A DNA stretch of 8,426 nt from Desulfocapsa sp. (GTDB lineage Bacteria; Desulfobacterota; Desulfobulbia; Desulfobulbales; Desulfocapsaceae): positions 1 through 8,426 of the forward strand of contig JAOZLI010000111.1 in assembly GCA_029934915.1 (NCBI GenBank). The letters are read 5' to 3'. Position 1 is the stretch's first letter. Every line of letters begins with the position of its first letter. The translations under genes and the position numbers were made by a program. Below, piece after piece: positions 1 through 5,802 of this stretch. The notes under the pieces are model-generated. The model searched no databases and was not told where the DNA came from. It saw only the letters and a program-made list of their open reading frames with translations.

Positions 1-83
1 CACTTCCCTAAACATCCATCTTACACCTCATATTTTTTAATTTATTTTTGAGTGACCCCTTAGATCAAATTGAGGAAAAGTAA

Positions 84-737
84 ATGTCTGAAGAAAATAT
101 AGAAAACCTGGAAAACCTAACTGAAGATCTGCCAACTGTAATCGCAGAGATGGAAAAAAAGTGTAAGCACGCCCCAGATAATGTGGTTGCTTTTCATCAT
201 CTGGGTCTTGTCTATATGAAGGCTGGCAGGATTGATGATGCCATTCAGGCCCTTGAAAGAAGTATCGAAATTGATGATCAGGCCAATCAGCCTATGATTA
301 ATCTCGGTGCCATCTATTTTGGACAGGGAAATCTTGATAAAGCTCAGGAAATGAATGAGCTTGCTATCGCAGCCCAGCCTGATCATTCCGCTCAGGCGTA
401 TGCCAATCTTGGACTTATCTGGCAGCAGCGAAATGACATGGACAAAGCCTTGGAATCCTATGAAAAGGCGATTCAGTACGATCCAAAACTTGCTACTGTC
501 TGGATGAATCTGACTTCCGTGCTTACCATGAAAGGCGACGATGAGCGTGCGTTGAAATCTGCTCAGAAAGCAACTGAACTTGAGCCCGATTCGCCTCTTG
601 CCCAGAATAATCTTGCTGTGGCACTATTTTTTAGCGGCGACTATGCAACTTCGAAAAATCATATAGAAAAGGCAAAAGAGCTCGGATATTCTGTGGATCC
701 AAAATTCGCAGCGGCCCTTGACGAAAAGCTTGCCTAA
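84..737 (+). CDS. TPR repeat protein (five repeats)
   Basis: This 217-residue protein is almost entirely tetratricopeptide repeats. I see five 34-residue units at about residues 34-67, 68-101, 102-135, 136-169 and 170-203, with the usual small/aromatic pattern (for example NLGAIYFGQGNLDKA and NLGLIWQQRNDMDKA). A short acidic N-terminus (about 1-33) precedes them. There is no signal peptide or membrane segment, so it is probably cytoplasmic. TPRs form a helical groove that binds peptides or partner proteins, and no enzymatic domain is present. The ATG at 84 is supported by a GAGG Shine-Dalgarno at 72-75, 8 nt upstream. It is the first gene of a tight cluster, with the next start only 9 nt after its stop, so a shared transcript is likely. 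The TPR call is firm. The cellular role is unknown and I assign none. Confidence 0.9.
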   Translation: MSEENIENLENLTEDLPTVIAEMEKKCKHAPDNVVAFHHLGLVYMKAGRIDDAIQALERSIEIDDQANQPMINLGAIYFGQGNLDKAQEMNELAIAAQPDHSAQAYANLGLIWQQRNDMDKALESYEKAIQYDPKLATVWMNLTSVLTMKGDDERALKSAQKATELEPDSPLAQNNLAVALFFSGDYATSKNHIEKAKELGYSVDPKFAAALDEKLA

Positions 738-746
738 ACGCACCCC

Positions 747-1892
747 ATGAAGAAACAAAAATTAAAGACCGAACCCTGGTGCCCGTTCTGTGGCCAGAAA
801 GTCGGGAAGCCAAGTGATGCCCTTGAACGCAAGATGGATGAGTTTAAGATCGGGCGTTGTCAATGTGGGGCAGTATATGCATCTGATCCCACCGGGCTGA
901 ACGTTGGCTCAGCCATGGTTGAGACGCTGGTGTTTGCCTGTGATAATAACTGGGATTTTGCCTGGGATCTGCTTCCCGAAGACGATTATCTCACAGGACG
1001 TGTGGAAGATTACGACGAACCGACCCATCAGGTCGTGAATACACGCAATCTGGATGGACGTGCGGTTCGTGGTGTTTTGTATTTTGTTCGTTTGCATACT
1101 GAAATTGCGGATATCTCAAAACGGGTGAAGGAAAAGCAGGATGCCCTGAGCAAAGATTCCAGGGACCCAGTTCTTGACGGTGTCGAAATTCCGAAAAAAC
1201 CAGAACCTGCTCCAGCTCTTGATCCCAAACGAAAGAAGGTGCGAGTCAACAAAAAGATGGTTCTGGAGGCTCGAAATAACGTCGATATTGATACTCTTGT
1301 CAGTTATTGTTTCGATGACCGCAAGACTCTGCGTCTGGTGCAACGTCTTTTGTATGATGTTGATGAAGGGCGCCGTTGGGAAACTGCATGGATTATCGGA
1401 CAGGTCTGTGCCAAGGTGGCAGATAAAGAGCCTGGTCAGGTCTCTGAGCTTATACACAGACTTTTTGAGGCCTGTTCTGATTCGGCTGCGGCTCCCTGGG
1501 GAATGGTAGAAACCCTGAGTGAAGTTATTGCTGCCCGTTCTGATATCTTTGGCGCATTTAACAGGCATCTGCACAACTATATTGGAGATGATTCCACTCA
1601 GGTGCAGGTTGTCTGGGGACTTTCAAAGATAGCAGAAACGCGACCCGATCTGATTCGTGACACGCCATTTTATGACCTCTTTCATTTTTTGACTCATCCC
1701 AATCCAGAAATGAGAGGACTTGTGGCGCAGTTGCTGGGTCGGATTAGAGCAAATGAGGCCAGTATGCAGTTGATGGCGCTTTCAGATGATGATGCAAAGC
1801 TGGTTATCTGGAACAAGGGAAAAGCAGAAGAGCACACCGTTTCCGAATTGGTGAAAGAAGCTCTTAGTCATATTAGTAACGGAGATAAGTGA
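747..1892 (+). CDS. Zinc-ribbon-like / HEAT-like repeat protein, function unknown
   Basis: This is a 381-residue protein of unknown function. The N-terminus has a probable metal site, C12-P-F-C15 and C38-Q-C40, in the CxxC...CxC arrangement of a short zinc ribbon. Residues about 45-135 form a compact domain rich in aromatic and acidic residues. A Pro/Lys-rich linker follows at about 145-170. Residues about 175-340 are helical with HEAT/PBS-lyase-like character, for example the segments WETAWIIGQVCAKVAD, VQVVWGLSKIAETRPDL and MRGLVAQLLGRIRAN. No signal peptide or membrane segment is seen. From memory, HEAT-like proteins of this type recur in sulfate reducers as uncharacterised families, but I could not check this. 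No Shine-Dalgarno is visible before the ATG (the upstream bases are CGCACCCC), so translation may be coupled to the TPR gene 9 nt upstream. The next gene starts 1 nt after the stop. Metal binding and scaffolding are inferences. Confidence 0.75.
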   Translation: MKKQKLKTEPWCPFCGQKVGKPSDALERKMDEFKIGRCQCGAVYASDPTGLNVGSAMVETLVFACDNNWDFAWDLLPEDDYLTGRVEDYDEPTHQVVNTRNLDGRAVRGVLYFVRLHTEIADISKRVKEKQDALSKDSRDPVLDGVEIPKKPEPAPALDPKRKKVRVNKKMVLEARNNVDIDTLVSYCFDDRKTLRLVQRLLYDVDEGRRWETAWIIGQVCAKVADKEPGQVSELIHRLFEACSDSAAAPWGMVETLSEVIAARSDIFGAFNRHLHNYIGDDSTQVQVVWGLSKIAETRPDLIRDTPFYDLFHFLTHPNPEMRGLVAQLLGRIRANEASMQLMALSDDDAKLVIWNKGKAEEHTVSELVKEALSHISNGDK

Positions 1893-1893
1893 T

Positions 1894-2487
1894 ATGCAGG
1901 GAACAATACAACCCATAGAAAATATACAGAAAAAGGAAGAAAAGAAGAAAAAACGTTCTTCCGACCCCGTACAAGCTGAGTATGAGGATGGCGTGGGGTT
2001 CATCGCCAACAAGGAATATGGTCAGGCAGCTCTTTCGCTCCATAATGCCCTTGTGGGTTATGAGAAGAGAAACCATCAGGATGGTATCGCCAACGCTTCA
2101 AACCAGCTTGGTATTCTCTGTATGAAAAAAGGTGAATTTGATAAGGCGCGCGAGCATTTTCAGAGCGCCTGGGATATTTGTAAGCGATTTGATGATTCCA
2201 TGAGTTTACTGGCGTTGTCTGAGCAGTTTGTGATTATTCATCGTCAGGCTAAAGAATATAAAGAGGCAATTGCGTGCTGTCTTGATATGCTCGATACCCA
2301 TCATAGGCATAACAATCCTGATGGGACTGTAAATGTTATGGAGTGTATGGCTGATATATATATCGATCAGGGAGAGAAGGCAAAGGCTGCTGATGCCTAC
2401 AGGAGTTGCGCTTCCATCCATTTAAATTATAATCATAAGAATTTTGCCAAACGCTTTGAAGAGAAAGCGATAGCTCTTGAAGGCTAA
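1894..2487 (+). CDS. TPR repeat protein with about 40-residue repeats
   Basis: This is a 197-residue helical-repeat protein. A very basic N-terminal stretch (residues 13-21, KKEEKKKKR) precedes TPR-like units at about 26-59, 65-98, 105-138 and 145-178. The repeat period is nearer 40 than 34 residues, resembling the extended TPRs that form peptide-binding superhelices (for example SNQLGILCMKKGEFDKAREHF and MADIYIDQGEKAKAADAY). There is no signal peptide, membrane segment or catalytic motif. The start is supported by GGAG at 1881-1884, 9 nt upstream and inside the end of the preceding gene, whose stop is 1 nt away. That points to tight translational coupling. The stop lies 6 nt before ribE, joining this cluster physically to the riboflavin operon. 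The likely role is a protein-interaction partner of the two upstream genes (inference). The target is unknown. Confidence 0.85.
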   Translation: MQGTIQPIENIQKKEEKKKKRSSDPVQAEYEDGVGFIANKEYGQAALSLHNALVGYEKRNHQDGIANASNQLGILCMKKGEFDKAREHFQSAWDICKRFDDSMSLLALSEQFVIIHRQAKEYKEAIACCLDMLDTHHRHNNPDGTVNVMECMADIYIDQGEKAKAADAYRSCASIHLNYNHKNFAKRFEEKAIALEG

Positions 2488-2493
2488 TTGCAC

Positions 2494-3156
2494 ATGTTTA
2501 CCGGCATCATAGAAGGAACAGGGAAGCTCCTTGCGAAACGAGGTGCTGGTGGAGGTCTTGCCTTTGATTTGCAAGCTGGTTTTGATCTGACCAATCCTGA
2601 AGAAGGGGAGTCCATTGCGGTAAATGGTGTGTGTCTCACTGCCTACAATATTGAGGGCAGCAAATTTACGGTTGATGTATCTCCAGAGTCCTTGTCAAGA
2701 ACAACTCTGGGTGATTTAGCCGTTGGCGGAACAGTAAATATGGAACGTGCTCTGCAACTCTCCGATCGTTTGGGAGGGCATATTGTTTCCGGGCATGTTG
2801 ATTGCGTGGCAACGGTTAGTGAGCGTCAACCAAAGGGCGATTTTACCCTGTTTTCTTTCAGCTTCCCCAAAGAATTTGGCAGATACGTTATTGAGAAGGG
2901 TTCTATTACCATAAACGGCATAAGCCTGACCGTAAATAGTTGCACGCTGGAAAGTTTTGAAGTTTCTATCATTCCCCACACCTTGAAAATAACCAGCCTC
3001 GGAGAGTTGAAACGTGGCAGTAAGGTGAACATCGAGGTCGATATTATCGGCAAGTATGTGGAAAAGATGTTGCAGCCAAGTGGCACAAAGGATGGGCAAA
3101 AATCTGCGAATAGTGGTATAAACCCCGCATTTCTGGCTGAGAACGGTTTCTTTTAG
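2494..3156 (+). CDS. ribE: Riboflavin synthase (alpha subunit type)
   Basis: Riboflavin synthase dismutates two molecules of 6,7-dimethyl-8-ribityllumazine into riboflavin and a pyrimidinedione, the last step of riboflavin synthesis, in the cytoplasm. The 220-residue protein begins with the hallmark MFTGIIEG and has the two internally similar lumazine-binding barrels (about 1-97 and 98-195). Conserved motifs include SIAVNGVCLT, GGHIVSGHVD, GSITINGISLTV and IPHTL. The C-terminal tail after about 195 is slightly longer than usual and ends in FF. A TTG at 2488 in the same frame would add two residues, but the ATG at 2494 gives the family's canonical N-terminus. An AAGG at 2480-2483 lies 10 nt upstream, inside the preceding gene. 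Some schemes call this gene ribC. Together with ribBA and ribH it covers every step except the deaminase/reductase (ribD) and the phosphatase. Confidence 0.97.
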   Translation: MFTGIIEGTGKLLAKRGAGGGLAFDLQAGFDLTNPEEGESIAVNGVCLTAYNIEGSKFTVDVSPESLSRTTLGDLAVGGTVNMERALQLSDRLGGHIVSGHVDCVATVSERQPKGDFTLFSFSFPKEFGRYVIEKGSITINGISLTVNSCTLESFEVSIIPHTLKITSLGELKRGSKVNIEVDIIGKYVEKMLQPSGTKDGQKSANSGINPAFLAENGFF

Positions 3157-3201
3157 TACGCTCCTTGGCGAAATTATTTTATATATTAGACAGGTAAAAT
3201 C

Positions 3202-4413
3202 ATGGCAGTTAACACAATAGAAGAATGTATTGAAGATATAAAAAATGGCAAGATGGTCATTCTGGTGGATGACGAAGATCGCGAAAATGAAGGTGATCTC
3301 TGCATGGCAGCCACTGCCGTCACGCCCGAAGCAGTAAATTTCATGGCAACATATGGTAGAGGTCTGATCTGTGTTACCATGAGTCCGGATCTTATTGATA
3401 AGCTGGAACTGCCCATGATGGTGTCAGACAATAAATGCCAGTTTGGTACCGGTTTTACAGTCAGTATTGAGGCAACTACCGGTGTTACCACAGGTATTTC
3501 TGCCGCTGACCGTGCCCATACCATTTTGGTGTCCGTTGCAGACGATGCCAAACCTGGTGATATCGTGAGTCCCGGCCATGTGTTTCCGCTTCGGGCTCGC
3601 AAAGGTGGCGTTCTGGTTCGTCTTGGTCAGACTGAGGGATCCGTTGATATGTCTCGTCTGGCAGGTCTTACTCAAGCCGGTGTGATTTGTGAAATTATGA
3701 AGGATGATGGCACAATGGCCAGAATGCCGGATCTTGAAAAATTTGGTAAAGAGCATGATCTGAAAATTTGCACAATTGCCGATCTTATTGCGTATCGTTT
3801 ACGTGAGGATGTGCTTGTTCATCGTGCTGCAGAAGCAAGAATCCCAACGGAACATGCTGGAGAGTTTACCGCAGTTGCCTACAGGAATGATGTTGACGAT
3901 TTTGAGCACATTGCCTTTGTAAAGGGTGAGATTAATTCCGATGAGCCTGTTTTGGTTCGTGTTCATTCTGAATGTCTGACTGGTGATGTTTTTGGCTCTG
4001 CACGTTGCGATTGTGGTGATCAGTTGCATGCTGCCATGCGCATGATAGAGCAGGAAGGAAGTGGCATCGTGTTATATATGCGCCAGGAAGGACGAGGGAT
4101 TGGGCTTGTGAATAAGCTGAAAGCCTACACCCTGCAGGACGAAGGTATGGATACCGTTGAAGCCAATCATAAGCTTGGTTTTAAGGCTGATCTTCGTGAT
4201 TATGGTATAGGAGCTCAGATCTTACGTGATTTAGGCGTGAAGAAAATGAATCTCTTAACTAATAATCCTAAAAAGATAATTGGCCTTGAAGGCTATGGTT
4301 TGGAAGTGGTTGGTCGCTTCCCCATTGAAATGGAAGCCAGTGAAGAAAACAAAAGCTATCTTGAGTGCAAGCGTGATCGCATGGGACACATGATAGACGT
4401 TGACGATAATTAA
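3202..4413 (+). CDS. ribBA: Bifunctional 3,4-DHBP synthase / GTP cyclohydrolase II
   Basis: This fused enzyme starts both arms of riboflavin synthesis. The RibB half makes 3,4-dihydroxy-2-butanone 4-phosphate from ribulose 5-phosphate. The RibA half opens GTP to the diaminopyrimidine. The protein has 403 residues, the normal fusion length. The RibB half (about 1-202) has the acidic metal/substrate loop DDEDRENEGDL at 23-33, TGVTTGISAADRA at 93-105 and SPGHVFPLRA with H126. The RibA half (about 205-400) has zinc ligands C258, C269 and C271, RQEGRGIGL at 294-302, Y309, D330, R332 and LLTNNPKKI at 351-359. These match the spacing of the E. coli RibA active site (C54, C65, C67, Y105, D126, R128), so both halves look catalytically intact. 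The start has AGG at 3192-3194, 7 nt upstream. It sits 45 nt after ribE. Confidence 0.97.
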   Translation: MAVNTIEECIEDIKNGKMVILVDDEDRENEGDLCMAATAVTPEAVNFMATYGRGLICVTMSPDLIDKLELPMMVSDNKCQFGTGFTVSIEATTGVTTGISAADRAHTILVSVADDAKPGDIVSPGHVFPLRARKGGVLVRLGQTEGSVDMSRLAGLTQAGVICEIMKDDGTMARMPDLEKFGKEHDLKICTIADLIAYRLREDVLVHRAAEARIPTEHAGEFTAVAYRNDVDDFEHIAFVKGEINSDEPVLVRVHSECLTGDVFGSARCDCGDQLHAAMRMIEQEGSGIVLYMRQEGRGIGLVNKLKAYTLQDEGMDTVEANHKLGFKADLRDYGIGAQILRDLGVKKMNLLTNNPKKIIGLEGYGLEVVGRFPIEMEASEENKSYLECKRDRMGHMIDVDDN

Positions 4414-4452
4414 GGGAATTGGAAAGAAATAATTTACCCAGATTACGCAGGA

Positions 4453-4534
4453 TTTTTTTTCGTATTCGAGGCATACTAATAGGCGCATAGCAGAGCTATG
4501 TAACTATTAGTATACCGAAGAGTGCGGAAAAAAA
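4453..4534. repeat. Nested palindrome (long imperfect inverted repeat) upstream of ribH
   Basis: The core is ATACTAATAG (4473-4482) against CTATTAGTAT (4504-4513), a perfect 10-bp inverted repeat. Inside it is a second perfect 6-bp pair, CATAGC (4486-4491) and GCTATG (4495-4500), around an AGA loop. The two stems are separated by a 3x3 internal loop. Outward, after one mismatch, GG (4470-4471) pairs with CC (4515-4516), and TTC (4465-4467) pairs with GAA (4517-4519) across a two-base bulge. The flanking T8 (4453-4460) and A7 (4528-4534) are also complementary. The T-run precedes the stem and the A-run follows it, the reverse of an intrinsic terminator on either strand. It could be an RNA structure in the ribBA-ribH transcript (processing or translational control), or a small palindromic mobile repeat. 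The pairing is seen directly; the function is unknown. Confidence 0.8.
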
Positions 4535-4592
4535 GACAAGTAAGGTGGATAAATTATTTTTTGAAGATTCCCTCAGAGAAGGAACCCCTGTT

Positions 4593-5060
4593 ATGGCTAA
4601 TTATATTGAAGGAAATCTACAAGCGGACGGAAAGAAGTTCGGCATCATTGTTGCGCGTTTTAATTCATTTATATGTGAGAAACTTTTGGACGGTGCGCTG
4701 GATACGTTATTGCGTTCAGGTGCAAATGATGCGGATATTGATGTGGTGCGTGTCCCCGGTGCTTTTGAAATTCCGCTCATCGCTAAAAAAATGGCAACGG
4801 CTCAGAAGTATGATGCCATTATATGTCTAGGTGTCGTCATTCGTGGCGCAACACCCCATTTTGATGTGGTTGTGAACGAAGTCTCAAAAGGCTCCGCACA
4901 GGTTGGTCTTGAAACTGGTGTTCCTGTCATTTTCGGTGTTCTTACAACAGAGACCATCGAACAGGCCATTGAGCGTTCTGGAACAAAAGCAGGCAACAAG
5001 GGTGCTGATGTTGCTGTTGCTGCCATTGAAATGGCCGATCTTATCACTAAATTTCAGTAA
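4593..5060 (+). CDS. ribH: 6,7-dimethyl-8-ribityllumazine synthase
   Basis: Lumazine synthase condenses the pyrimidinedione from the GTP branch with 3,4-dihydroxy-2-butanone 4-phosphate to give the substrate of riboflavin synthase. It usually assembles into pentamers or 60-mer shells. From the ATG at 4593 the protein has 155 residues, the normal size, and starts in register with the family (IEGNL at 5-9). Signature motifs are ARFNSFI at 21-27, PGAFEIP at 55-61, [12 protein letters not shown] at 80-91 with the catalytic His at 89, and [10 protein letters not shown] near the C-terminus. An upstream in-frame GTG at 4545 would add 16 residues with no family match and has no usable ribosome site. 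The ATG at 4593 is preceded by AGAGAAGGA (4575-4583), a good Shine-Dalgarno. The gene is separated from ribBA by about 180 nt containing a palindrome, and from nusB by 11 nt. Confidence 0.95.
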   Translation: MANYIEGNLQADGKKFGIIVARFNSFICEKLLDGALDTLLRSGANDADIDVVRVPGAFEIPLIAKKMATAQKYDAIICLGVVIRGATPHFDVVVNEVSKGSAQVGLETGVPVIFGVLTTETIEQAIERSGTKAGNKGADVAVAAIEMADLITKFQ

Positions 5061-5071
5061 AAAAAAACGTA

Positions 5072-5515
5072 ATGTCTATACGCCGAAAATCAAGAGAAGC
5101 TGCCCTGCAGTTTCTCTTTCAGGAAGATTTTAAAGGTTTTGAAGAGGGAGCTGAACAGGATCTCGAAGAGCGTTTCGTCGATTTTTGCTCCTTGTATGAT
5201 GTTCAGAAAAAAGCGAGACCTTATGCTGTGATTCTACTCGCTGGCGTATATGCAAAGCGGGAAGCAGTTGATGCTGCAATTACCGCACACGCCAAAAACT
5301 GGCGTCTGTCGCGAATAGACGTAACTGATAGAAATATTCTTCGTATCGCCAGTTACGAGATGCTCTTTCAAGAAGATGTACCAGTTGAAGTGTCAATAAA
5401 CGAGGCCGTTGAAATAGCGAAACGTTTTTGTGGCCCTGATTCGCCAGCCTTTGTCAATGGCATCCTTGATGCTGTTAAAGGCGAATTAGGCGGCGTGCAG
5501 CGTCCGCCTGCATGA
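5072..5515 (+). CDS. nusB: Transcription antitermination factor NusB
   Basis: NusB binds boxA RNA with NusE (S10) and promotes antitermination on rRNA operons. The protein has 147 residues and the typical all-helical NusB features: an N-terminal basic RRKSREAALQFLFQ helix, the conserved stretch from WRLSRIDVTDRNILRIASYEM, then PVEVSINEAVEIAKRF and PAFVNGILDAVKGEL near the end. Linkage to ribH is very common across bacteria. The ATG at 5072 is the only usable start, because an in-frame TAA lies at 5048-5050. No Shine-Dalgarno is visible: the ribH stop is followed by a run of A's, so translation is probably coupled. The last seven codons after GELG (GVQRPPA) lie beyond the usual family end. They are encoded by a hairpin-forming repeat whose second copy lies just downstream. 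Confidence 0.96.
   Translation: MSIRRKSREAALQFLFQEDFKGFEEGAEQDLEERFVDFCSLYDVQKKARPYAVILLAGVYAKREAVDAAITAHAKNWRLSRIDVTDRNILRIASYEMLFQEDVPVEVSINEAVEIAKRFCGPDSPAFVNGILDAVKGELGGVQRPPA
5476..5507 (+). repeat. Hairpin repeat, copy 1 (inside the 3' end of nusB)
   Basis: This 32-nt unit begins TAAAGGCGAATTA and ends CGTCCGC. It matches the copy at 5535-5566 at 27 of 32 positions by eye. It contains a stem AGGCGG (5488-5493) against CCGCCT (5504-5509), which extends 2 nt past the aligned unit, around a 10-nt loop. It encodes the extra C-terminal residues of NusB. Confidence 0.7.
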
Positions 5516-5534
5516 GACTGATGCCCTTGCGGTA

Positions 5535-5566
5535 TAAAGCCGAATTAAGCGGTGCGTAGCGTCCGC
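5535..5566 (+). repeat. Hairpin repeat, copy 2 (downstream of nusB)
   Basis: This is the second copy of the 32-nt unit, 59 nt after copy 1. Its stem is AGCGG (5548-5552) against CCGCT (5563-5567). The pair G5489-C5508 of copy 1 is A5548-T5567 here, so both sides changed and pairing is kept. A pyrimidine-rich tract (5575-5590) follows about 8 nt later. The hairpin could therefore act as a weak transcription end for the rib-nusB operon, but the T-run is interrupted and too far away for a confident terminator call. Weak similarity extends upstream of both copies (CCTTG, then TAAAG), so a degenerate tandem duplication of the nusB tail is an alternative origin. Confidence 0.65.
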
Positions 5567-5625
5567 TACTCATCGTTTTCTTCTCTTCTTTTATTTGAAT
5601 TCCATTTTTTAACTCCCTGTTATTT

Positions 5626-5634
5626 TGAGATAAT
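5626..5634 (+). promoter_or_regulatory. Possible extended -10 promoter for ftsK
   Basis: TGAGATAAT fits an extended -10 (TGN followed by GATAAT, 5 of 6 to TATAAT). The hexamer 17 nt upstream (TTTTTA, 5606-5611) is a poor -35. The predicted start, near 5641, would give ftsK a leader of about 160 nt. The rest of the 287-nt gap between nusB and ftsK is AT-rich, and beyond the repeat copy I see no gene in it. Weak call. Confidence 0.25.
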
Positions 5635-5802
5635 GTGTCCGTGTTTTGAGCTTTATGTCAGTCGTATGGTTTTTCCTGAGCTATGTTATCAATCTTGCAT
5701 TTTCCTAGAATTCTGATTACATGGATACCACAAGACGCCTGATTGGGATCATTTATTGTTGAACAAGCCTAAGGTACCCTCAAATTCAAAATGTGAAACA
5801 GC

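Noticed and set aside
1116..1574. Minus-strand open frames, for example 1116-1574 and 2716-3099.
   Set aside because: They lie wholly or mainly opposite well-supported + strand genes, have low-complexity or unrecognisable translations, and show no ribosome site or family motif.
2488..2493. TTG start for ribE at 2488.
   Set aside because: Riboflavin synthases begin MFTGIIE, which corresponds to the ATG at 2494.
4431..4460. Segment CCCAGATTACGCAGGATTTT resembles dispersed AGATTACGCAGATT-type repeats that I remember from several environmental genomes.
   Set aside because: There is only one copy in the window and the resemblance rests on memory; a genome-wide search would be needed.
4451..4461. 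T8 run after ribBA as an intrinsic terminator.
   Set aside because: No GC-rich stem precedes the T-run; the strong hairpin lies after it and is followed by A's, the wrong polarity for termination on either strand.
4545..4592. GTG start for ribH at 4545, giving a 171-residue protein.
   Set aside because: The 16 extra residues do not match the family N-terminus and no ribosome site precedes the GTG. The ATG at 4593 has a good Shine-Dalgarno and gives the normal 155-residue length.
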